From contig NZ_CP038492.1 in NCBI RefSeq assembly GCF_004751985.1, forward strand, positions 124,001 to 188,000: a stretch of 64,000 nucleotides of DNA, written 5' to 3'. This DNA is from Rhodophyticola sp. CCM32 (GTDB taxonomy: Bacteria; Pseudomonadota; Alphaproteobacteria; Rhodobacterales; Rhodobacteraceae). The notes beneath the pieces are model-generated. The model was given only the letters and a program-made list of their open reading frames with translations, was not told where the DNA came from and made no database searches. A program made the position numbers and the translations under genes. Below, piece by piece: positions 19,113-26,954 of the stretch (the first letter of the stretch is position 1; each line of letters starts with the position of its first letter).

Positions 19113-20042
19113 TCACTCAATGACGGTCACATCCGGCGCATTTGCCCGCAGGATGCGACGCAGGATCCGGGCCAGTTCCACAAAGGCCTCCCCCCTTGCG
19201 GCGGTTTTGCGCCAGACCATCCCGATGGATCGGAACGGCACCGGCCCGGTCAGCGGGCGTGAGGTGACCAATGTGTTCTGTGTCACTTCCGAGCGGACAT
19301 AAAGCGCCGGCAGCAGGGAGATGCCAAGGCCCATGGCCACCATCTGCCGGATCGTGTCAAGCGATGTGGCCTCGTAATCCAGGCTAAGCTGCGCGCCCGT
19401 ATCGGTGCAGATCTGCCTGACCTGCGCATGCAGCCGATGGCCCGGTTCCAGGGTCAGGATGGTTTCCCCTTTCAGATCGTCACGGGAAATCCGGGGTTTG
19501 TCGGTCAGGGGATGATCGGTGGCGGTGACGGCCAGCAGGGGCTCGCGGAACAGGCGCGCGGTTTCCAGCTCTGATCCCGGGGCGGGCAGGGGGAAGAACA
19601 GCAGGTCGAGACTGCCCTCGTCAATACGTGTCAGCAGATCATTGGCCGGCCCCTCGCGGACATAGAGCTTGAGATCCGGCTGGCTGGCATGCAGATCGGG
19701 GATCACCAGTGGCAACAGGTAGGAGCCAAGCGATTGCACCACGCCGACACGGATTGTGCCGTCAAGCGGGTGCCGGCCCTGTTTGGCGATCTCCTCGATA
19801 TCCGCCACATCCCGCAGGATCGCCCGGGCGCGGGCGGCGACCCCGGCGCCGGTGGGGGTCAGCACCACCCGGCTGCGCGACCGTTCAACCAGTTGCGTGC
19901 CCAGTTTGGTCTCAAGCTGTTTCAACTGACCGGACAGGGTGGGTTGGGTCACATGGGTCCGTTCCGCCGCCCGGCGAAAATGCAGTGTATCGGCCACGGC
20001 GACCAGATACCGGAGTTGTTGCAGGGTGGGCATGAGGCGCAT
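19113..20042 (-). CDS. OxyR-like LysR family regulator without the peroxidatic cysteine
   Basis: A LysR protein closest in sequence to OxyR (MPTLQQLRYLVAVADTLHFRRAAERTHVTQPTLSGQLKQLE; ATSLDTIRQMVAMGLGISLLPALYV). In OxyR a Cys in LEDGHC (Cys199) reacts with peroxide and pairs with Cys208. Here the segment reads LEPGHRLHAQVRQIC: Arg203 stands at the Cys199 position and only Cys212, matching Cys208, remains. The canonical disulfide switch is therefore not possible. I start at MRLMPTLQQL (20040-20042) by family comparison; longer TTG or ATG starts up to 20090 exist and none has a clear ribosome-binding site. No catalase or peroxidase gene is adjacent; mrpA is divergent. Confidence 0.85.
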   Translation of the reverse strand: MRLMPTLQQLRYLVAVADTLHFRRAAERTHVTQPTLSGQLKQLETKLGTQLVERSRSRVVLTPTGAGVAARARAILRDVADIEEIAKQGRHPLDGTIRVGVVQSLGSYLLPLVIPDLHASQPDLKLYVREGPANDLLTRIDEGSLDLLFFPLPAPGSELETARLFREPLLAVTATDHPLTDKPRISRDDLKGETILTLEPGHRLHAQVRQICTDTGAQLSLDYEATSLDTIRQMVAMGLGISLLPALYVRSEVTQNTLVTSRPLTGPVPFRSIGMVWRKTAARGEAFVELARILRRILRANAPDVTVIE

Positions 20043-20236
20043 GTGATCGGAAATAACTATCAAAAACATGTTTAATTTCGATTTGCTCAATCAGCAAGGG
20101 GGCTTTATCTGTCCCCTGACAATTGGATACAGGAAACATACGGGTATTCGGGCGCGCCTGACCGGGGCGGCCTGACATTGCCCTGATCGGTGCGGGCGGG
20201 GGTGATCTTCCCCGGACGAAAAGGAAACGCGGAAAC

Positions 20237-22543
20237 GTGGCAGAGACAGCAGGTGAGGTGCCCCGTCTGGCGGGCGGACCCGCGGGATGGGTGGCAATTG
20301 CGATCCCGGCGGCGATATGTGCCTGGCTGGTGCAATTCGTACCGGCCATCGCTGCGGGCGAGGTTCTGCTCTGGGCCTATGACTGGGTGCCCTCGCTGGG
20401 CATTCGGCTGTCGATCATGCTGGACGGGTTGAGCCTGACATTCGCGCTTCTGATCAGCGGGATCGGGGCGCTGGTGACGCTTTATTCCTCGAAATACCTG
20501 GGAAACCACCCGGAATATCCGCGTTTCGTGCTGTTTCTGATGGCGTTCATGTTCGGCATGCTGGGGTTGGTTCTGGCGGATAACCTGATCGGGTTGTTTG
20601 TGTTCTGGGAGGTGACGACGATCTCGTCCTACCTGCTGATCGGGTTCAATTCGGACGAGGCTAAATCGCGCCGCTCCGCCCTGCAGGCGCTGCTGGTGAC
20701 GGGCACCGGCGGTCTGGCGCTCCTGGCGGGTATCATTCTGCTGGGCAATGTGGCGGGGTCATTTGACCTGTCCGTGGTGTCGAGCCGGGGCGATCTGATC
20801 CGTGCCCATCCGCTTTACCTGCCGATTGTGATCCTGTTTCTGGCGGGCGCCTTTACGAAATCCGCGCAATTCCCGTTTCATTTCTGGCTGCCAAACGCGA
20901 TGGCCGCGCCAACGCCGGTATCCGCCTATCTGCATTCGGCGACCATGGTGAAGGCGGGGGTGTTTCTGATGGCGCGGATGACCCCGGCACTGGGCGGTAC
21001 GGAATTCTGGTTCTGGATGCTGGTCCTGTTCGGCGGGGTCACTGCTGTCTTTGCCAGTGTGCTGGCCCTGCGGCAGACCGATATCAAGCAGGTGCTGGCC
21101 TACACAACGCTGATGGCGCTGGGCACGCTGACCCTGTTTATCGGCGCGGGCAGCAGTGCCGCGATCAAGGCGATGATGCTGTTTCTGGTGGTGCATTCAC
21201 TGTATAAGGCGGCGCTGTTCCTGATGATCGGGATTGTCGATCATGCCACCGGCACCCGGGATGCGGATACGCTCAGCGGGCTGGGGCGGAAGATGCCGGT
21301 CACGGCTGTGGTCGCAATCATCGCTGCCCTGTCCATGGCGGGCATTCCGCCGCTGATCGGTTTCATCGGAAAAGAGTTTCTCTACAAGGCCGGTCTGAGC
21401 CTGGATCAGGGGATGATCTGGGTCACCGGTGCGGCCTTTGTCGCCAGCGCGCTGATGTTCGCCGTGGCGGGTATCGTGGCGCTTCGCCCGTTCTTCGGTC
21501 CGCTTGCCGAAACCCCGCGCCCGGCCCGGGAAGGGCCGGTTGCGATGTTGACAGGGCCGCTGATACTGGCCGGGCTCAGCCTGTATTTCGGGCTTTTCCC
21601 CGACACGATAGAGGCCTGGCTGGTCGCGCCCGGCACCTGGGCGGTTTATGGTGACCCGTCGGTTGCTGTTGATCTCTACCTGTTCCGCGAGGTGAACACG
21701 GCTTTCCTTCTGTCGCTTGCCACTTTCGCCGCCGGTGCCGGGATCTATGCGATCCATCGGCCCCTGCGGCTTTGGCTGGCCCGGCTGTTTGAGGCCAATC
21801 CGGTCAAATTCGACCCGGGCTGGGACCGGTTGCTGGACGGGCTGAAAGCGCTGGCCGCCTGGCAGACCGGGCATCTGCAATCCGGTGTGTTGCAGCGCTA
21901 CCTGTTTGTGGTCTTTGCCACGCTGGGGCTGGCGATCGGCGCGACGATCTGGGCGCGGGGGGCGCTGGATTTCGATCTGGATCTGGCGGCAGAACTGGAC
22001 GGGCTGTTGTTCAAACACTGGGCGGTGCTGGTCTTTGTCGCCGCAGGTTCGATCCTGACGGCGGCCACCAACAGCCGGATGACCGCGATTGCATCCCTTG
22101 GCGTTGTCGGCATCGGGGTTGCGCTGATCTTTCTGATGTTCAGTGCGCCGGATGTGGCGATCACGCAATTGCTGGTGGAAACGCTGGTGGTGGTTCTGGT
22201 GGCTGTGGCGATGCTGAAACTGCCGCATCTTGACCCGACCGGCACCCGTGACCGGCGGCCCTGGCATATGGGCCTGTCAGTGGCTGTGGGCCTGATCACA
22301 ACCGTGGTTCTGATCGCCGTGTTGCAAGGCGATATCGACCGCCGCCTGACCGATTACTTCGAGATCGCAAGCTGGCCCGAGGCCCATGGCCGCAACATCG
22401 TAAACGTGATCCTGGTGGATTTCCGGGCCCTGGACACGTTTGGTGAGATTGCCGTGGTCGTGATCGCGGCGCTGGCGGCCTATGCGCTGCTGCGCGGCAC
22501 CTATTACCGGAAACCTGCGCCCGGGACGGAGGAGGAGAGATGA
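20237..22543 (+). CDS. mrpA: Mrp Na+(K+)/H+ antiporter subunit A
   Basis: A 768-residue polytopic protein, the largest subunit of the Mrp antiporter, related to NuoL of complex I. Signatures are FWEVTTISSYLLIGF with its conserved Glu, and FTKSAQFPFHFWLPNAMAAPTPVSAYLHSATMVKAG. The C-terminal 150 residues (about 600-755) match the MrpA-specific domain seen as MbhD/MbhE elsewhere. The start is GTG at 20237 with AAGGAAA about 10 bases before it. The N-terminus is shorter than many MrpA proteins, with the first usual helix weak or missing. It heads a tightly packed mrpABCDEFG operon for sodium export and pH homeostasis; the last ATGs overlap mrpB. Confidence 0.95.
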   Translation: MAETAGEVPRLAGGPAGWVAIAIPAAICAWLVQFVPAIAAGEVLLWAYDWVPSLGIRLSIMLDGLSLTFALLISGIGALVTLYSSKYLGNHPEYPRFVLFLMAFMFGMLGLVLADNLIGLFVFWEVTTISSYLLIGFNSDEAKSRRSALQALLVTGTGGLALLAGIILLGNVAGSFDLSVVSSRGDLIRAHPLYLPIVILFLAGAFTKSAQFPFHFWLPNAMAAPTPVSAYLHSATMVKAGVFLMARMTPALGGTEFWFWMLVLFGGVTAVFASVLALRQTDIKQVLAYTTLMALGTLTLFIGAGSSAAIKAMMLFLVVHSLYKAALFLMIGIVDHATGTRDADTLSGLGRKMPVTAVVAIIAALSMAGIPPLIGFIGKEFLYKAGLSLDQGMIWVTGAAFVASALMFAVAGIVALRPFFGPLAETPRPAREGPVAMLTGPLILAGLSLYFGLFPDTIEAWLVAPGTWAVYGDPSVAVDLYLFREVNTAFLLSLATFAAGAGIYAIHRPLRLWLARLFEANPVKFDPGWDRLLDGLKALAAWQTGHLQSGVLQRYLFVVFATLGLAIGATIWARGALDFDLDLAAELDGLLFKHWAVLVFVAAGSILTAATNSRMTAIASLGVVGIGVALIFLMFSAPDVAITQLLVETLVVVLVAVAMLKLPHLDPTGTRDRRPWHMGLSVAVGLITTVVLIAVLQGDIDRRLTDYFEIASWPEAHGRNIVNVILVDFRALDTFGEIAVVVIAALAAYALLRGTYYRKPAPGTEEER

Positions 22544-22962
22544 TGAACTCCGTTATCCTGAACGCGGCCACGCGGCTGCTTGTGGCGCTGTTGCTGCTGT
22601 TCTCCGTCTATATGCTGCTTCGCGGACATAACCTGCCCGGCGGCGGCTTTATCGGCGGGTTGATCGGGGCCACGGGGTTTGTGCTTTACACCATCGCCCA
22701 TGGATGTGCGGCCACCCGCGCGGCGCTGAGGGTGGAGCCGCAGAATATCGCCATGACCGGGTTGGGGATTGCCCTGGCCGCGGGCGTTTTCGCGGCGATT
22801 TTCGGCGATGCGTTCTTTACCGGGCAATGGCTGTTCATTGGTGGCACCGATGAGGACAAGGGCCTGCCGGTCAGTTCGGTTCTGGTCTTCGATATCGGGG
22901 TGTATCTGGTGGTGTTCGGGGCGATCCTGACCATTGTGCTGGCCCTGGAAGAGGAGGTCTGA
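22540..22962 (+). CDS. mrpB: Mrp antiporter subunit B
   Basis: A 140-residue protein with four membrane helices. It has the MnhB signature LLFSVYMLLRGHNLPGGGFIGGLIGATGFVLYTIAHG. It is an integral part of the Mrp Na+/H+ antiporter. Its ATG lies inside the end of mrpA (ATGATGA) behind GGAGGAGAG, so translation is coupled; a second ATG directly follows and cannot be excluded as the start. Separate A and B genes mark a seven-gene (group 1) Mrp system. Confidence 0.95.
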   Translation: MMNSVILNAATRLLVALLLLFSVYMLLRGHNLPGGGFIGGLIGATGFVLYTIAHGCAATRAALRVEPQNIAMTGLGIALAAGVFAAIFGDAFFTGQWLFIGGTDEDKGLPVSSVLVFDIGVYLVVFGAILTIVLALEEEV

Positions 22963-22965
22963 GCG

Positions 22966-23328
22966 ATGGAGCTTCTGATTTCCATCATGGTCGGGGTCAT
23001 GGTCGCCACAGGCACCTATCTGATGCTGGCCCGCAATGTGCTGCGGTTCCTGTTCGGGCTGATCCTGATCTCGAATGCGGCAAATCTGATGATTTTCGTG
23101 GCCGGTCGCCTGACCGCCGAAAGCCCGCCCCTGATTGCGGAAGGGGCCGCGCTTCCCCCCGATCTGGTGGCCAATGCCCTGCCGCAGGCGCTGGTGCTGA
23201 CGGCGATTGTGATCGGCTTTGGCCTTTTCGCCTTTGCCCTGACGCTGGTCTATCGCGGCTATCAGTCCATGGGCACGTTGATGAGTGACGAGATGCGCCT
23301 GGCAGAGCCGAGAGAGGACGGGAAATGA
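22966..23328 (+). CDS. mrpC: Mrp antiporter subunit C
   Basis: A 120-residue NuoK-like subunit with three membrane helices. ARNVLRFLFGLILISNAANLMIFVAGRL is the conserved MnhC/NuoK stretch, and DLVANALPQALVLTAIVIGFGLFAFALTLVYR follows. It starts 3 bases after mrpB and its stop overlaps the mrpD start (ATGA). It is part of the membrane domain of the antiporter. Confidence 0.95.
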   Translation: MELLISIMVGVMVATGTYLMLARNVLRFLFGLILISNAANLMIFVAGRLTAESPPLIAEGAALPPDLVANALPQALVLTAIVIGFGLFAFALTLVYRGYQSMGTLMSDEMRLAEPREDGK

Positions 23329-24863
23329 GCTGGCTTCTGGCGGCGCCCCTGATCATTCCGTTTGCCACGGCGGTGCTGGCATTCCTGTTCCGCAATGGCC
23401 CGGAAGGGCGGTGGATTTCGGTCATCGGCTCGGCGGCATTGCTGATCGCCTCGGGCCTGCTGATGCAGGCGGTGCTGACCCATGGTGTTGTGGCGGGCCA
23501 GATGGGCAATTGGCCGGCCCCTTTCGGCATCACGCTTGCCGCCGATCTGCTAAGCGCGGTGATGGTGGTGATCACCGGGATCACCGGGCTGGCGGTGGCG
23601 GTCTATGCCCTGGCGGATATCGAGGAACGGCTGGAGAAGCTGGGTTATCACGCGCTGTTCCAGATGCTTCTGGCCGGGGTCTGCGGCGCGTTTCTGACCG
23701 GTGATCTGTTCAACCTCTATGTCTGGTTCGAGGTGATGCTGATCTCCTCCTTCGGGCTGCTGATCCTTGGCGGGCGGCGGCAGCAACTGGATGGCGGTAT
23801 CAAATATGTCACCATCAATCTGGTCTCGACCATCCTGTTTCTGGGCGGCATCGGCCTGCTTTACGGAATGACCGGCACCCTGAATATGGCCGATCTGCAT
23901 CTGGTGGTGCAGCGGGTGGAAAACCCGGGGCTGTTGAGTGTTATTGCAGTGATGTTCATGGTGGCCTTCGGGGTGAAAGCCGCGGTTTTCCCGCTGTTTT
24001 TCTGGCTGCCTGCCTCATACCACACGCCATCTGTCGCGGTTTCCGCGATCTTTGCGGGGCTTTTGACCAAGGTCGGGGTCTATGCCCTGATCCGCATGTT
24101 CACTTTGGTGTTCACGCTGGATGTGGCCTATACCCATACGATCCTGCTTTGGGTCGCGGGGTTCACCATGGTCACCGGCGTTCTGGGGGCTGCGGCGATG
24201 AATGATTTCCGGCGCATCCTGTCATTCCACATCGTCAGCCAGATCGGCTATATGATCCTGGGGCTGGCCCTGTTCACACCGCTGGCTCTGGTGGGGTCGG
24301 TATTCTATCTGGTCCACCATATCATCGTGAAGGCCAACCTGTTTCTGGTGGCCGGTGTGGCGCGGCGGATTGCCGGATCAACCGAATTGTCGGCCATTGG
24401 TGGGTTGTACAAAACCGCGCCGCTGCTTGGCCTGTTGTTCCTGATCCCGGCCTTTTCGCTGGCAGGGTTTCCGCCGCTGTCGGGTTTCTGGGCGAAGTAT
24501 ATTCTGGTGAAAGCCTCGCTGGATCTTGAGATCTGGTTGATCGCCGGGGTGGCGTTAACCGTTGGTTTGCTGACCATCTATTCGATGACGAAAATCTGGG
24601 GCGCGGCGTTCTGGAAACCGCACCCGTCAGGCCTGCACCCAAAATTGAGCAGCCTGCCCGCCCGCGACCGGGCCGCCCTGCTTCTGCCGATTGCGGCGCT
24701 GGCCATGCTGACCTGTATCATCGGGCTGTTCCCCGAGCCTTTCGTGCAATTCGCCACCCGCGCGGCAGGGCAATTGCTGAACCCGGCGGATTACGTTGCA
24801 ACCGTATTGGGTGCAGAGGCGGCCAATGCCAGCGGTCTGGCGCAACTGGAGGCGGGCGAATGA
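23325..24863 (+). CDS. mrpD: Mrp antiporter subunit D
   Basis: A 512-residue polytopic subunit related to NuoM/NuoN and thought to carry one of the ion paths. LYVWFEVMLISSFGLLILGG holds the conserved glutamate, and GVKAAVFPLFFWLPASYHTPSVAVSAIFAGLLTKVGVYALIRMF holds the conserved lysines and the broken helix. About 14 helices are predicted. It overlaps mrpC and mrpE by 4 bases each. Confidence 0.95.
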   Translation: MSWLLAAPLIIPFATAVLAFLFRNGPEGRWISVIGSAALLIASGLLMQAVLTHGVVAGQMGNWPAPFGITLAADLLSAVMVVITGITGLAVAVYALADIEERLEKLGYHALFQMLLAGVCGAFLTGDLFNLYVWFEVMLISSFGLLILGGRRQQLDGGIKYVTINLVSTILFLGGIGLLYGMTGTLNMADLHLVVQRVENPGLLSVIAVMFMVAFGVKAAVFPLFFWLPASYHTPSVAVSAIFAGLLTKVGVYALIRMFTLVFTLDVAYTHTILLWVAGFTMVTGVLGAAAMNDFRRILSFHIVSQIGYMILGLALFTPLALVGSVFYLVHHIIVKANLFLVAGVARRIAGSTELSAIGGLYKTAPLLGLLFLIPAFSLAGFPPLSGFWAKYILVKASLDLEIWLIAGVALTVGLLTIYSMTKIWGAAFWKPHPSGLHPKLSSLPARDRAALLLPIAALAMLTCIIGLFPEPFVQFATRAAGQLLNPADYVATVLGAEAANASGLAQLEAGE

Positions 24864-25336
24864 ATATTTTCACCCTGAATATCGTGCTGGCAGTGTCCTG
24901 GGCGGCGCTGACCGGTACTTTCACCCTGCCCGGGCTGGCGGTCGGCTTTGCCCTCGGGTCTGCCGCGCTTTATGTCACCCGCCCGCTTTTCCCCGGGTCC
25001 GAGAGGTACTTTCTGCGTGTCTGGCGCTGGGTGAAACTCATCGCGCTGTTCCTTTACGAACTGGTGGTCAGTTCCGTTCAGGTGGTCTGGGATGTGCTGA
25101 CACCCACGCAATTGTCCAGCCCCGGCATCATTTCGATGCCGCTGGATGTCAGGGATGAAATGGAGGTTCTTCTGGTCACCAATCTGATTTCCCTGACCCC
25201 CGGCACGATCAGCCTGGATGTGAATGAGGCCTGCGATACGCTTTATATCCATGCCATGTTTGCCGATGATCCCGAGGCGATCCGCGCGCAGTTGAAAAAC
25301 GGCATGGAACGCTGGGTGATCGAGGCGATGGAGTAG
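24860..25336 (+). CDS. mrpE: Mrp antiporter subunit E
   Basis: A 158-residue subunit with two or three N-terminal helices and a cytoplasmic part. The MnhE family stretch LVTNLISLTPGTISLDVNEACDTLYIHAMFADDPEAIR is present. MrpE is needed for assembly of the antiporter in studied systems. It overlaps mrpD by ATGA and is followed by mrpF after 4 bases. Confidence 0.94.
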   Translation: MNIFTLNIVLAVSWAALTGTFTLPGLAVGFALGSAALYVTRPLFPGSERYFLRVWRWVKLIALFLYELVVSSVQVVWDVLTPTQLSSPGIISMPLDVRDEMEVLLVTNLISLTPGTISLDVNEACDTLYIHAMFADDPEAIRAQLKNGMERWVIEAME

Positions 25337-25340
25337 CCAT

Positions 25341-25667
25341 ATGGGGATTTTGCAGACAGCCGTCGATATCGCCTTTGTTCTGGTGATGCTGGGCGTTGTT
25401 TTTGCCTTCATCCGGTTGATCAAGGGGCCAAGCCTGCCTGACCGGATCGTGGCGCTTGACATGATGACCGTGCAGATTGTGGCATTCTGCGGATTGTTCG
25501 CCATTGCCTCCGGTGAAACGGCGTTTCTGGATGTGGCGATCGTGCTGGCCCTTGTGGGGTTTCTGGCCACCGTGGCCCTGGCGCGGTTTGTGGAACGGCG
25601 CGTGGCGCGGGTCGGTGAGGACACCCCCGGGCCGGATATCTCAGATGACAAGGACACATCGCCATGA
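25341..25667 (+). CDS. mrpF: Mrp antiporter subunit F
   Basis: A 108-residue protein with three membrane helices (about 5-25, 36-56, 61-82). It has the MnhF core IRLIKGPSLPDRIVALDMMTVQIVAFCGLFAIASGETAFLDVAIVLALVGFLATVALARFVERR. The last 25 residues are a polar tail. It starts 4 bases after mrpE and overlaps mrpG by ATGA. Confidence 0.95.
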   Translation: MGILQTAVDIAFVLVMLGVVFAFIRLIKGPSLPDRIVALDMMTVQIVAFCGLFAIASGETAFLDVAIVLALVGFLATVALARFVERRVARVGEDTPGPDISDDKDTSP

Positions 25668-25999
25668 TCATCGACATCATTCTGGCGGTGCTGGTCCTGC
25701 TGGGCGGGTTTTTCTGCTTTGTTGCCGGTCTGGGCGTATTGCGCCTGCCCGATGTGCTGATCCGCATGCATGCCTCGACCAAGGCGGGGACCTTGGGCAG
25801 CGGGCTGATCCTGATCGCGGTGGCGGTGCTGTTTGCGGATCTGGCAACCGTGACCCGGGCGGTGGCGACCATCGTATTTCTGCTGATCACCGCGCCGGTC
25901 GCGGCCCATATGATCGGGCGGGCCGCGTTCCGGTCCGGCGTGACTATGTGGAGAACAACCGTTGAAGACGGCGTTAAAGACGCATTGCGGCGCAAGTGA
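25664..25999 (+). CDS. mrpG: Mrp antiporter subunit G
   Basis: A 111-residue protein with three helices, the last gene of the Mrp operon. LGVLRLPDVLIRMHASTKAGTLGSGLILIAVAV is the MnhG/PhaG signature, followed by TAPVAAHMIGRAAFRSG. Its stop is only 8 bases before palindrome copy B, and the next gene converges from the other side. Confidence 0.95.
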   Translation: MIIDIILAVLVLLGGFFCFVAGLGVLRLPDVLIRMHASTKAGTLGSGLILIAVAVLFADLATVTRAVATIVFLLITAPVAAHMIGRAAFRSGVTMWRTTVEDGVKDALRRK

Positions 26000-26006
26000 C
26001 AGCGCC

Positions 26007-26046
26007 GGAATTCGCGCGAATTCCCTTCGGTTTGCCTTGGGAAAAC
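26007..26046. repeat. Tandem palindromes, copy B (units X and inverted Y)
   Basis: Unit X at 26007-26024 is GGAATTC-GCGC-GAATTCC, perfect. After a 5-base spacer follows a 17-base imperfect palindrome at 26030-26046 (GTTTGCC-TTG-GGAAAAC), which is unit Y with its half-sites exchanged, as in copy E. It lies between the converging mrpG and phosphatase genes, 8 bases after the mrpG stop. Confidence 0.8.
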
Positions 26047-26055
26047 GCCCCCGGA

Positions 26056-26850
26056 TCAGGTCTGCAAGATTCTGTGACTGCCATCGGGTCTGATCGCGCA
26101 GGCGGTCAGACGGCCGCTTTTCCAGGCCGCGGTATTGGTGGCGATACGCCCTGCTGCAAAACCCGGCAGATCGACCTGATCATGGCCATGGGCAACCCAG
26201 ATATCATCACTGCGCGGGCGGGTTTCGAATTCCGGGTGCCCCCAAAGCAGGGTGCGCGGGTTCTGGTCTTCCATCCGGTGCTGCGGGTCGGCGGCGGCAT
26301 GCACCACCCACAGGGTGCCGCTTGACCAGCTGAGCGGCAGGCCCGTCAGCCAGCTGTGGCGCGCGGCGGTCAAGTTCGATTTCAGAAGCGCCGCCAGTTC
26401 GATCAGGGTCTCCGGCTCCGGTGTTTTCGGCAGGTGGTCTGCGGGCAGGTCAAAGCTGGCCAGTGTTGTGGCGGCGCCTGCGCGCAGCCAGCGGGCCCCA
26501 CGGATCACCGGATCGGCCAGAAAGTCCAGCATCATCCGGTCATGATTGCCCATCAGGCAGGTGACGTTTTTCGGCAGTTCGATTGTCAGCTCGTGCAACC
26601 GTTCCAGCACAGTTGCACTGTCGGGGCCATGGTCGACATAATTGCCCACAAAAACCAGTTGCGGGTCGTGGGTCCTGATCTGGCCGATATCCTCGTCGAT
26701 CAGTTCCAGTATCTGTTCCAGCAGATCGGCGCAGCCATGCAGATCGCCCACCACATAAACCGCGCGGCCGGGGGCCGGAAGATCCGGCGCGGGGGTGGGG
26801 GCGGCGGTCTGATCCGGGCGCTGAAGGAGGGATTTGAGACTGCGCATCAT
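26056..26850 (-). CDS. Serine/threonine protein phosphatase-like metallophosphoesterase with altered GDxVDRG motif
   Basis: A 264-residue member of the PPP metallophosphoesterase family. Metal-site motifs are GDLHG (Asp36, His38), GNYVDHGPDS (70-78) and GNHD (102-104). The second is normally GDYVDRG; here the metal-bridging Asp is Asn70 and the substrate-contacting Arg is His74. His residues further on that complete the metal site appear present (SWSSGTLWVVHAA, WVAHGHD). Activity may be reduced or changed. The first 28 residues are a proline- and alanine-rich leader. Two adjacent ATGs at 26845-26850 could start it. It stands alone, converging on mrpG. Confidence 0.87.
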   Translation of the reverse strand: MMRSLKSLLQRPDQTAAPTPAPDLPAPGRAVYVVGDLHGCADLLEQILELIDEDIGQIRTHDPQLVFVGNYVDHGPDSATVLERLHELTIELPKNVTCLMGNHDRMMLDFLADPVIRGARWLRAGAATTLASFDLPADHLPKTPEPETLIELAALLKSNLTAARHSWLTGLPLSWSSGTLWVVHAAADPQHRMEDQNPRTLLWGHPEFETRPRSDDIWVAHGHDQVDLPGFAAGRIATNTAAWKSGRLTACAIRPDGSHRILQT

Positions 26851-26912
26851 GGGGTATGAAGTGCGCCTTCAAACAGGTCTTGGCAAGAGGTGGCCGAAGA
26901 TTGTGAGAATGG

Positions 26913-26954
26913 TTAAAGCGGTTTGCGTTTGAGCTAAATCGAAAACCGCCTTAA
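26913..26954 (-). terminator. Imperfect inverted repeat after the ABC permease gene
   Basis: Arms of 15 bases (26913-26927 and 26940-26954) pair at 13 positions around a 12-base loop. The outer arm includes the permease stop codon. Read on the minus strand, the stem is followed by TTTAACC, so it can act as a terminator of the ABC operon. The arm TTAAAGCGGTTTGCGTTTGA resembles the end of the IS630 copy at 63411-63431 (17 of 21 bases), so a mobile-element origin is possible. Confidence 0.55.

Noticed and set aside
21197..22267. 356-codon minus-strand frame opposite mrpA
   Set aside because: Arg/Gln-rich low-complexity translation without similarity; mrpA is a clear gene in the other strand.
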